Positions 1-7,800 of a DNA stretch of 9,715 nucleotides are shown here, piece after piece (position 1 is the stretch's first letter; each line of letters opens with the position of its first letter). The stretch spans positions 1 to 9,715 of the forward strand of contig DCHA01000024.1 in NCBI GenBank assembly GCA_002315535.1, in the 5' to 3' direction. The DNA is from Firmicutes bacterium UBA1764. GTDB taxonomy: Bacteria > Bacillota > Clostridia > Peptostreptococcales > Anaerovoracaceae. Made by a program: the position numbers and the translations under genes. The notes beneath the pieces are model-generated. The model saw nothing but the letters and a program-made list of their open reading frames with translations. It was not told the DNA's origin and made no database searches.

Positions 1-17
1 CTTTAGCTCATGGGAGA

Positions 18-45
18 TTCACTGTTTTCTAATATGCTTTATAAT
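18..45 (+). promoter_or_regulatory. Putative sigma-A promoter for the MFS transporter gene
   Basis: A perfect -10 hexamer TATAAT lies at 40-45. A -35-like TTCACT (4 of 6 matches to TTGACA) lies at 18-23, with a 16-bp spacer. Transcription would begin near position 52, next to the ATG at 53, so the transcript would have essentially no leader. AT-rich DNA produces such matches by chance, and the true promoter could lie upstream of the window. Confidence 0.45.
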
Positions 46-52
46 TATTAAC

Positions 53-1270
53 ATGAAATTAATCGATCAATACAAAGGCCTCAGAAAAGAGGTTTATATA
101 CTATTCATAGGAACCATAGTTACCAGACTTGGGATGATGGTTACTTCTATGATGACCTTGATTCTCAACCAGAAGCTGAACTATTCTGCCGGACAGGTTT
201 CTGTTTTCATGTTTGTTTTCAGTATTGTTTCTATGGGAACAAGCATCCTCGGTGGCAAGCTTGCGGATAGGTACAATAAGAAAAAGTGCATTGTATATTT
301 CGATTGTGTATCAATCGTTTTATATATGATTTGCGCTTTTATTCCTATGTCGTTTACAACGGTTGTTCTGATTGTAATTGCTTCGGCGGCCCAGTGGGCA
401 GAGTCTCCTGCATATGATTCATTGATTGCGGATATTACTGCAACAAAGGACAGAGAAAGAGCCTATGCTCTGAATTACCTGGGAATTAATATTGGTTTTT
501 TGGCAGCTCCGACTCTGGCAGGTTTTTTGTTTAAGAATCACCTCTCATTGCTTTTTGTTATCTGCTCGCTTTCAATTGCAACATCCACTGTTTTGATTGC
601 ACTTAAGGTGAAGAACATTACACCTATTGTTGAGACTGATAAGCTCATTCAGAAAAGGCGCGACGGGGACAGTCTGATTAAGGTATTAAAGGATAACAGA
701 ATACTAATAGTGTTTGCACTGGCAACTGCACTGTATTCTGCGGGATATCAGCAGTATAACTATTTGATGCCGCTGGATATGGGAAGATTATATGGCGAAG
801 ACGGAGCTCTTTTATACGGAACTATAAGCAGTACCAACTGCCTGGTTGTTGTTATCTTTTCGCCAATCATTCTAAGCATGTTCCAAAGGATGCGTGCCGT
901 TAAAAAAATTATCACTGCAGAGTTCCTTTTGCTTGCAGGCTTTGGAATATTCCTTGCATTTATTAATTTTATTCCTGCATATTATCTCGCAATTATTTTG
1001 TTTACACTTGGCGAAATCTTTGCGATGATGGGCGAGGCACCGTTTTTGTCAAGCAGATCTCCGGCAAGCCACAGGGCAAGAATCAGCAGCTTTTATAATG
1101 TTACAGGGCATTTGATGAGCAGTGTTCTCACTATGGTTGTGGGTGGCCTTTATGATGGCTTTGGATATCAGACCTCATGGTTTTTCGTAATGGGCATAAT
1201 GGTTCTTGCCATTCTGCTCACATTCGTTGTAAATAAAATGGATTACGCACGTCCAGACGGCACCAAGTAA
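53..1270 (+). CDS. MFS transporter (drug/metabolite exporter type, DHA1-like)
   Basis: This is a 405-residue integral membrane protein of the major facilitator superfamily, a normal length for a 12-helix carrier driven by a cation gradient. Hydrophobic segments fill residues 14-185 and 215-395. They are separated by a charged cytoplasmic linker at about 186-214 (rich in K, R and D), giving the 6+6 helix plan. The family motif A between helices 2 and 3 is clear at 67-78 (GGKLADRYNKKK). The stretch around 136-160 (ERAYALNYLGINIG followed by APTLAG) resembles helices 4-5 of multidrug and sugar-efflux members. The substrate cannot be read from the sequence; drug or metabolite export is a family-level guess. 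The ATG at 53 was chosen because the protein then begins with a typical short hydrophilic lead (MKLIDQYKGLRKE). However, no Shine-Dalgarno sequence precedes it, and the frame stays open to the window edge. The stop codon abuts the next gene's ATG. Confidence 0.88.
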   Translation: MKLIDQYKGLRKEVYILFIGTIVTRLGMMVTSMMTLILNQKLNYSAGQVSVFMFVFSIVSMGTSILGGKLADRYNKKKCIVYFDCVSIVLYMICAFIPMSFTTVVLIVIASAAQWAESPAYDSLIADITATKDRERAYALNYLGINIGFLAAPTLAGFLFKNHLSLLFVICSLSIATSTVLIALKVKNITPIVETDKLIQKRRDGDSLIKVLKDNRILIVFALATALYSAGYQQYNYLMPLDMGRLYGEDGALLYGTISSTNCLVVVIFSPIILSMFQRMRAVKKIITAEFLLLAGFGIFLAFINFIPAYYLAIILFTLGEIFAMMGEAPFLSSRSPASHRARISSFYNVTGHLMSSVLTMVVGGLYDGFGYQTSWFFVMGIMVLAILLTFVVNKMDYARPDGTK

Positions 1271-2662
1271 ATGGAACAGAAAACAGTTAAGCTTACAATT
1301 ACAGATATGACCGAGGCCGGAGCAGGCTTTGGCAGGGACAATGGCCTCGCGGTCTTTGTTCCCGGAGCGGTTCCCGGCGACATTGTTCTCGTAGAAATAA
1401 CAAAGCAAAAGAAAAACTTTGCGGATGCGAGACTGACTGAAATAGTGGAGGAGTCTGCAGACAGAATCACTCCGCTTTGCCCGGACTTTGATCGCTGCGG
1501 AGGCTGCAGCCTTCTTAATATGAGCTATGAGTCTCAGCTTAGGCTCAAGCAAAGACAGGTCAGGGATAAAATTGAAAGACTTGGTGGAGTAGAAAATCCT
1601 GTTGTACATGACGTAATCGGAATGGACGAACCCTTTAATTACAGAAACAAGGGCGAGTATCCTGTTGCATTTTCCGGAGACAAATCATATGTCGGCTTTT
1701 ACGAAAGAAAGTCTCACAGGATTGTTGATGCGGCTGAGTGCGCTCTGCAATGCAATGTTGCCAATCTCACAGCATCTGTTATCAGAAAATACAACAAGGG
1801 CGAAATAAAGCAAATCATCGTAAAGACTGCATTTGGAAGCGGCGAGGTAATGCTGATTCTTGAGTGTGAGCCTGATAAGGTGAAGTGGCTCGAGGATATG
1901 ATTCACGAGCTTGATGACAAAATATATGAGATGTCAGAGTGTGCCGATGAGGGCAGCGTAGAGTATAACGCCAGTCTTGAGGCGGTGTACGCTCTGGATA
2001 ACGGGAAATACAAGCTGCTTGCGGGAAAGAAGACCATTACGGATGAGGTCTTGTTTGATAACGGAATGAATCTAAAGTTTGAGATTTCCGCGCCGTCATT
2101 TTATCAGGTAAATACCGCGCAGATGAAAAAGCTTTACGCAAAGGCTGCTGAGTATGCGGGGCTTGATGGCTCTCAGACAGTGCTCGACCTTTACTGCGGA
2201 ATCGGAACCATCGGGCTTTCGATGGCAAAGGATGCAAAGGAAATTATAGGAATTGAAATCGTAAAAGAAGCCGTTATCGATGCGAACAGGAATGCAGTAA
2301 TTAATGGCATTGTAAACGCAAGGTATATCTGTGGAAAGGCCGAAGAAATTCTGCCTGCATGCGTTGAAGAAAAAGAGTGGGACGAAATGAGCGGGGAGGA
2401 GGCTCTGGCAAGGGCTTTGAGAGCAGGCAATATTGTTGCCGTGCTCGATCCGCCGAGGGCAGGCTGCGACAGGCTTCTGCTCGAAAGCATCGCAAAGGCA
2501 GGCATAGGAAAGATAGTCTACATTTCCTGCGACGCCGCAAGCCTCGCAAGGGACATAAGTATCCTAAAAGAGCTCGGCTACACATTCGAAGAAGCCAGCC
2601 CTGTGGACATGTTCCCACACACCATGCACATCGAGACCGTTGCCTTACTGACTCGGACATAA
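1271..2662 (+). CDS. rlmD: 23S rRNA (uracil-C5)-methyltransferase, RlmD/RlmCD type
   Basis: This 463-residue enzyme transfers a methyl group from S-adenosylmethionine to C5 of a uracil in 23S rRNA; the family targets U1939 and, in some Gram-positives, also U747. Residues 1-60 form a TRAM RNA-binding domain (GAGFGRDNGLAVFVPGAVPGD). Cysteines at 70, 76 and 79 (CPDFDRCGGC) and at 157 fit the four ligands of the RumA/RlmD [4Fe-4S] cluster. FYQVN is at 278-282 and the SAM-binding loop DLYCGIGTIG at 306-315. DPPRAG is at 393-398, the catalytic Cys420 is in YISCD, and the catalytic base is Glu455 in HIET. A roughly 20-residue charged segment (365-386) precedes DPPRAG. The ATG directly follows the transporter's stop codon and has no clear ribosome-binding site, so translation is probably coupled. 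The family is certain. Whether it methylates one site or two cannot be told from sequence alone. Confidence 0.93.
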   Translation: MEQKTVKLTITDMTEAGAGFGRDNGLAVFVPGAVPGDIVLVEITKQKKNFADARLTEIVEESADRITPLCPDFDRCGGCSLLNMSYESQLRLKQRQVRDKIERLGGVENPVVHDVIGMDEPFNYRNKGEYPVAFSGDKSYVGFYERKSHRIVDAAECALQCNVANLTASVIRKYNKGEIKQIIVKTAFGSGEVMLILECEPDKVKWLEDMIHELDDKIYEMSECADEGSVEYNASLEAVYALDNGKYKLLAGKKTITDEVLFDNGMNLKFEISAPSFYQVNTAQMKKLYAKAAEYAGLDGSQTVLDLYCGIGTIGLSMAKDAKEIIGIEIVKEAVIDANRNAVINGIVNARYICGKAEEILPACVEEKEWDEMSGEEALARALRAGNIVAVLDPPRAGCDRLLLESIAKAGIGKIVYISCDAASLARDISILKELGYTFEEASPVDMFPHTMHIETVALLTRT

Positions 2663-2667
2663 CCAAA

Positions 2668-2700
2668 ACCACCGGGGACAGGTCCCGTGGTATGTTTTTA
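2668..2700 (+). terminator. Terminator-like hairpin with GGGACAGGTCCC palindrome after rlmD
   Basis: Five bases after the rlmD stop, ACCAC (2668-2672) pairs with GTGGT (2687-2691). Inside this, GGGAC/GTCCC or GGG/CCC pairing extends the stem, with a one- or two-base bulge. The hairpin is followed by ATG and then TTTTT at 2695-2699. It fits a rho-independent terminator of moderate quality. The core 2675-2686 is a palindrome of a kind that also occurs as a dispersed intergenic repeat in some bacteria. Confidence 0.55.
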
Positions 2701-2723
2701 CTAATATTTCCATTTTTATGGAC

Positions 2724-2754
2724 AAAAGCCGTCTTTTTTCAAGCCGGCTTTTTT
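2724..2754 (+). terminator. Rho-independent terminator
   Basis: AAAAGCCG (2724-2731) pairs perfectly with CGGCTTTT (2745-2752) around a 13-nt loop, and the U-run continues to 2754. The 10-bp palindrome AAGCCGGCTT at 2741-2750 allows an alternative small fold. This is the stronger of the two hairpins in the gap. It separates the transporter/rlmD unit from the udp operon. Confidence 0.75.
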
Positions 2755-2765
2755 ATATATATTTT

Positions 2766-2792
2766 TTGTTCTATATTATGGTAAAATATAAT
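2766..2792 (+). promoter_or_regulatory. Putative sigma-A promoter of the udp/c-di-GMP operon
   Basis: A perfect TATAAT lies at 2787-2792. TTGTTC at 2766-2771 (3 of 6 matches) is the best -35 candidate, though the 15-bp spacer is short. Predicted initiation near 2799 gives a leader of about 32 nt. The position directly after a strong terminator and before a tightly packed gene set supports the call. The extreme AT content weakens it. There is no room for a riboswitch. Confidence 0.5.
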
Positions 2793-2814
2793 ATTAAGTA
2801 AAACGCTAGACAAA

Positions 2815-2820
2815 ACGAGG
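2815..2820 (+). promoter_or_regulatory. Ribosome-binding site ACGAGG of udp
   Basis: ACGAGG lies 10 nt before the ATG at 2831. It decides the start against a competing out-of-frame ATG at 2824, which is only 3 nt from the site and opens a frame of nine codons. Confidence 0.6.
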
Positions 2821-2830
2821 TATATGAACA

Positions 2831-3670
2831 ATGGAAAACATAAACAGGGCTGATGCCCCAAAGGCTGACAACGGCGGAGTGCTGCACCTGCAGCTTAAAC
2901 AGGGTGATGTTCCGGGATATATGATTTTGCCCGGTGCCCCGGAGAGAACTTTAAAAATCGCAAGTAATTGGGATGATGTAAAAGAGGTTGCATCAAACCG
3001 CGAATATAAAACTGTAACAGGAAAGTACAAGGGAATGGACATAGGTGTTACATCAACCGGTATCGGTGGCCCGAGCTCTGAAATTTGCATTCACGAGCTT
3101 AACACTCTGGGCGTTCACACCTGCGTCAGAGTCGGCACAACAGGCTGCCTTGTTCCTGAATTTGACCTTGGCGATCTGATTATTCCTGTTGCCGCAGTCA
3201 GAAAGGACGGCACATCTGATGCTTACATCGGGCCGGAGTATCCTGCGTTCGGCGATCCATATTTGATCATGGCTCTTATTCAGGCATGCGAAAATCTTGG
3301 ATTCAAGTACGGAATCGGACTTGCATATTCAGCCAGCTCATTTTACATCGGACAGGGTAGACCTCTGTATGAGGATGGAAGACAGAGCTACTGGCCATCA
3401 TTTGCAAACAACCTTCTCGCAGATTTAACAACTGCAAGAGTTACAAATATCGAAATGGAAGCCGCTGCACAGATGGTTATTGGAAATCTTCACGGCATGA
3501 GAATGGGCTGCATTCTTTCCGTAATGTCAAACCGCGTGCTTGATCGCTGGGGCGATAACGGTGGTGAAGAAAAGTGCTGCCTTGCAGGCTCCGAAGCCCT
3601 CAGAGTATTAAAGGAATGGGATGATGCCGGAAAGATTAGCTTCCAGGCAAAAATGCCAAAACGAGGATAA
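2831..3670 (+). CDS. udp: Uridine phosphorylase (nucleoside phosphorylase family)
   Basis: This 279-residue cytosolic enzyme should cleave uridine with phosphate to uracil and ribose-1-phosphate, a step of pyrimidine salvage. Residues line up with those known from E. coli Udp. The phosphate loop is PGAPER (Gly35, Arg39), Arg57 is in SNREY (donated by the neighbouring subunit in the family), and Arg100 and Thr103 are in RVGTTG. The uracil-recognition pair Gln175 and Arg177 is in GQGR, and the ribose-binding Met209 and Glu210 are in EMEA. Arg235 in SNR matches the third base-contacting residue. The Gln/Arg pair favours uridine phosphorylase over purine nucleoside phosphorylase. The protein is about 25 residues longer than E. 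coli Udp, partly through an N-terminal tail of about 15 residues. It is the first gene of the operon, and the next gene starts 4 bp after its stop. Substrate preference within pyrimidines is not proven by sequence. Confidence 0.9.
   Translation: MENINRADAPKADNGGVLHLQLKQGDVPGYMILPGAPERTLKIASNWDDVKEVASNREYKTVTGKYKGMDIGVTSTGIGGPSSEICIHELNTLGVHTCVRVGTTGCLVPEFDLGDLIIPVAAVRKDGTSDAYIGPEYPAFGDPYLIMALIQACENLGFKYGIGLAYSASSFYIGQGRPLYEDGRQSYWPSFANNLLADLTTARVTNIEMEAAAQMVIGNLHGMRMGCILSVMSNRVLDRWGDNGGEEKCCLAGSEALRVLKEWDDAGKISFQAKMPKRG
3661..3666 (+). promoter_or_regulatory. Ribosome-binding site ACGAGG of the first GGDEF gene
   Basis: ACGAGG sits inside the last codons of udp, 8 nt before the ATG at 3675. 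It is identical to the udp site, and its placement implies translational coupling with udp. Confidence 0.6.
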
Positions 3671-3674
3671 ATAA

Positions 3675-4835
3675 ATGATCAATATCGAGAGAACTATATT
3701 CATTCAGGAAACTGAGATAAGACCGAATACCTACGCGAGAATCGTATTGTTTTGCACAATAGGTATTACCTTAATATGCCTTGCCTTAAATGAAATAGGT
3801 CTCTTCAGGGTAGACAAAATGATTATGAGAATCGGAACGGTAATCTCTTTGACAACAACCGGAATTCCGCTTCTATATACGTATATCAGGCGTAATGCGC
3901 TTTCGATTCCGTCTACCAAATACATTATTATGTTTGCGTCTATCAGCTTTACCGCAGTAACATCAATAATGCTTACATTCCATACAACTATCATGCTTTT
4001 ATTCCCTATCTTTATTGCGATGCTTTACAGATCGCAGCTCATGGGTAAGATAGCCATTTACGGTTCACTAGCATGTACCTTTGCCTCATCGCTTGTGGCA
4101 TACATTTTGGGAACCTGGGATGTTCCTCTGTTTGAAGAGTTGATTTTAATTGCGACAAACGGGACCACAGTAATTGAAGGCGCACATGCCGGCATCACGC
4201 TAGAGTCAATTCTCAAGATACTTCTCTATTTAACTTTCCCGAAGATGATGATGGTCGGATCATGCGCTGTTATTTTAAGGAGCGTAATCAAGCTTGGTGT
4301 TGACCACGTTGATACACAAATTCAGCTCATTAAGCAAAGCAAGAGAGACGTTCTCACAGGCCTTTATAATCAGAACTACTACAAGGAAATGGTAAACTCC
4401 GGCAGATACAGCGGCAGAATTGCGATTATTTTCTTTGATGTTAACGGTCTGAAGGATCTGAATGACAAGAAGGGCCATGAGCAGGGAGATCTACTTCTTC
4501 AGCGCTGCGCGCAAAGTATTCTTAATGTTGCCACGGATGACAGGATGAGCTGCTTCAGAGTCGGTGGTGATGAATTTATTGTATTCATAGAAGATGCAAC
4601 AGATAACGACGTTATCAAGCTGCTTGAGAAATGGAACGCTTCAATAAAAGCAATCAATGAGGAAAATGAACTTCTCTATTCCGGTCTCAGATGCTCTATG
4701 GCAGTTGGCTATGCAGTTGGAGATTTTGAGAATTTGACAGAGCTTATCAGCAAGGCTGATAGCCAAATGTATAAGAATAAGAGCCTTCTTAAGGCTGGCA
4801 TGAAAACTTTCGCAGGATTTATAGACGAGGCATAA
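3675..4835 (+). CDS. Membrane-bound diguanylate cyclase (GGDEF)
   Basis: This 386-residue protein should make cyclic di-GMP from two GTP at the inner face of the membrane. Residues 20-205 hold about six hydrophobic segments (roughly 22-44, 52-70, 82-101, 104-118, 124-147 and 178-203). They form a sensor whose family I cannot name. A short helix with coiled-coil potential (206-223) leads into the GGDEF domain at 224-380. That domain has DVLTGLYN at 225-232 and FFDVNGLKDLND at 253-264, giving metal ligand Asp255 and guanine contact Asn263. Asp272 is in EQGD, and the canonical GGDEF signature is at 297-301, so the active site looks intact. The RxxD inhibitory site expected nine residues before the signature is absent (Asp288, Met291), so feedback inhibition by product is not expected. 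The signal it senses is unknown. The next gene begins 1 bp after the stop and also encodes a c-di-GMP enzyme. Confidence 0.9.
   Translation: MINIERTIFIQETEIRPNTYARIVLFCTIGITLICLALNEIGLFRVDKMIMRIGTVISLTTTGIPLLYTYIRRNALSIPSTKYIIMFASISFTAVTSIMLTFHTTIMLLFPIFIAMLYRSQLMGKIAIYGSLACTFASSLVAYILGTWDVPLFEELILIATNGTTVIEGAHAGITLESILKILLYLTFPKMMMVGSCAVILRSVIKLGVDHVDTQIQLIKQSKRDVLTGLYNQNYYKEMVNSGRYSGRIAIIFFDVNGLKDLNDKKGHEQGDLLLQRCAQSILNVATDDRMSCFRVGGDEFIVFIEDATDNDVIKLLEKWNASIKAINEENELLYSGLRCSMAVGYAVGDFENLTELISKADSQMYKNKSLLKAGMKTFAGFIDEA
4825..4830 (+). promoter_or_regulatory. Ribosome-binding site ACGAGG of the triple-GGDEF/EAL gene
   Basis: ACGAGG lies 6 nt before the ATG at 4837 and inside the end of the preceding cyclase gene. 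It is the third copy of the same site in this operon. Confidence 0.6.
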
Positions 4836-4836
4836 T

Positions 4837-7800
4837 ATGCTTACAGAATTTCTGAAACTTATTACAGGCAAAGATCACAGAATAAGGGTAACCAGTGCTG
4901 AGTATATGCAGGAAAGCAATCTCAGCGTAATACGAGTATGCGCTGTATTAGTGATACTGGTCAGTTTGTATTGGCTCATAATTGATACATTCAGTGCTAA
5001 TTACAGTCTTGCCCTAATTGCCAAGGTCGGTGTTTGGGCGCAGATGCTCAGCTCACTGTATATTTGTTTCCTGCCCAATCTCGCAAAGGGAAAATCCAAC
5101 GGCGCGCTCGTTCGTATTTCTTACATAGTCTACTACGGCATTATCATTGCCGGAGTATCAATTATCATTGCAACAAGAAACCAGGATTTGCTTGCGTCCG
5201 GAGCAGACCTGAGCAATCAGGGTGTTTCGATGGCGGCATTTTATCTCTTTGCATTTTCGTTTATGCCGCTGCCATCTATGCTTGATACAGTGATTGTGTC
5301 AATCATGATGATTATCGGACTTTTAGTTCCTGCGGTAGTAGTAAAGACATCGACATACAGTCTGTTCGGATATATTCTGCTTAGCGTATGCTTCTGCGGT
5401 GTATTTTATTTCTTCAGAAAAAAGATGCTCGACAGTGCGACGCGTCAGGCTGAAAATGTTTCGCTTAATAATTCATTGATCGAATTCTCATATAGTGACC
5501 CTCTGACCACAATTTTAAACAGAAGATCGCTCAATCTTTATTTCGAGTATTGCGAGAAAAACAGGTTGGGTGAAACAATAGGTGTCATATTATTTGACAT
5601 TGACTATTTCAAAAAATACAACGACTTCTACGGTCATGTTGCCGGAGACGACGCTATTCTGAAGATTGCACTCAAGGTTAAGGAAAGTTTAAAGGACATA
5701 CCCGAGGCTTTCGTTTTCAGATATGGCGGCGGAGAGTTTATTGTTGTAATAAGCAATCCGAATGATGAGATGATGGTCAATACTATGACATTAATCAAGG
5801 AGTCTGTATATGAAGCGAATATCAAGAGAGATGATAATTGCGGCTTCAGCAGACTAACGGTTACTGTTGGCGGTGCTATAGAAACCATTACAAATGATAA
5901 TAAGGACTATGTAATCGCCGCTGATAATCAGCTTTATCTCGGGAAAAATAATATGCGTAATAACGTGTATTATAAGGACACCTGTCATGCTTCGGACTTT
6001 AAGGCTCCGGTTAGCCTCAGTCCTAAAAAAATTGAATCCGCAAAACAAAATGATGCTGATTCTGAAACCATTCCTCTGCACGTACTGGAAAGCGCTATTT
6101 GTGCGGAGATCGTTGATATATACTGCGTAAATATCTTTTCAAAAAAGATTACCACATACAGACATGATGGTAACGCTATTGGTGTAGATGAGTACATATT
6201 TGGCGGTAATTATGATGAGGCTATGGATGCTTATGTCAAATACAATGTTCATCCGACTGACAGGTCAACGTTTAGAACAAAGACTGATTTTGATTCCATT
6301 GTCAGACAGCTGAGAAAGACTGATACAGTAAACATTTATTACAAGGCATTAAAGAATGATGATATCAAATATTATCAGATGCGCTGTATACGTATGGGAT
6401 CCGCAATCAGCTTTGAGAATGTAATTGTAGCCTTCCTTCCGGAGGATGTTGATATCAGCAAGGTTCAGGACTACCATGCTATGGAAACTGACGAAATTAC
6501 GGGCGTTTATACCAAGCAGGCATTTATGCGCTATGCAAATCAGCTGCTTAAGGATAATCCTGATACTGAATATACATTTGTTATTTCCGATATCGAAAAC
6601 TTCAAGCTGATTAACAGTATTTACGGTGATTCAGAGGGAAATGCCTTACTTAGATACCTGGCAGACTCATTCTCCGCGATAGAGGAGTGCAAGCTGATCG
6701 GAAGATACAGCGGTGACCAATTCATTATGGTGTTTGAATCCTCCGCATATAAAGACGCAGACGAGTTTATGGAGGACGTTGAAAGAATAAAAGAGAACTC
6801 TCCGCTTGCATATATAATTATTAAATATGGTATCAACAGTCGTGTAAACAGAAGCGATTCTGTGATAATGATGAGTGATAAGGCGTCTTTGGCATTAAAC
6901 AGCATTAAACATGTTTCTGATGCCGCTGCCGCATATTATGACAAGGACCTTGTTGCAATTGAAAACCGCAGACAGATGTACGAGGCTTTATTTGAAAGAG
7001 CTATTTCGAACAAGGAATTTGCGGTATATGCTCAGCCGAAGTATGACAGTAATACTCAGGAGATTAACGGAGCTGAGGCTCTTATCAGATGGATTAAATC
7101 TGACGGAAGCCTTATTCCTCCGGGAGAGTTTATTCCTGTATATGAAAAGTGCGGTCTTATTTCAACTCTGGATAAGTATGTATTCAGACTTGTTTGCCAA
7201 GAGCAAAGGAATATTCTTGATCAGGGAATGATACCTGTTCCGGTATCGGTTAACCTGTCCAGAAATACTTTATTCCAGCAGAATATTATCGAAACCTACA
7301 GCAAGATTATCGAGGAATATAATCTGGATAAAAAGTATGTTCCTCTTGAGCTTACAGAAAGTGCCGCAACAGACAGCACAAAGATAGTTGACCTTGTAAA
7401 GAGTCTTAAGGATGCAGGCTTTGTTCTGCATATGGACGATTTCGGATCGGGCTATTCATCACTGTCAAGTCTTAGCTCGCTTCCGTTTGATGTTGTTAAG
7501 CTTGATAAGTCTCTTATCGACAGTATCGGAAATCAGTCTGGTGAAGAAATGATCAAGCACATTGTCGAGCTTTCGCACTTCCTCAACATGCAGGTAGTTG
7601 CCGAAGGCGTTGAGACAGCGATACAGCTTAATTTCTTAAAGAAGCTTGGTTGCGATACAATTCAGGGCTTCCTGCTCGGAAGACCTATGCCGAGAGACCT
7701 GTTCTATCAGCTTCTTCTTGATAATGCCGATATTATTGCGGCAAACCAGAAGAGACTTGAGGAGGGCGAGGATATCTCAACCTTCAGGCTGACAAATGAT

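Noticed and set aside
1175..1609. Minus-strand open frame of 144 codons across the MFS/rlmD junction
   Set aside because: It is antisense to two well-supported genes, has low-complexity composition, and shows no ribosome-binding site or recognisable family.
2377..2784. Open frame of 135 codons on the plus strand over the end of rlmD and the terminator region
   Set aside because: It is rich in Arg, Gly and Lys with no domain sense, overlaps the conserved catalytic part of rlmD in another frame, and runs through both terminator hairpins.
2755..2830. Possible c-di-GMP riboswitch before the signalling operon
   Set aside because: Only about 30 nt would be transcribed before the udp start and none of the GEMM-type conserved stems is present.
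2824..2853. Nine-codon frame starting at an ATG just before udp (possible leader peptide)
   Set aside because: Its start is only 3 nt from the ribosome-binding site and it encodes no regulatory codon run, so it is best read as chance.
6892..6911. Tandem 10-bp direct repeat GCATTAAACA inside the large signalling gene
   Set aside because: Only two copies, in coding sequence and not in a multiple of three, with no flanking structure; probably chance.
7456..7485. Serine/leucine repeat YSSLSSLSSLP in the EAL domain
   Set aside because: This is the normal loop-6 region after DDFGSGYSS in EAL domains, with common Ser/Leu content, and not an expanded repeat.
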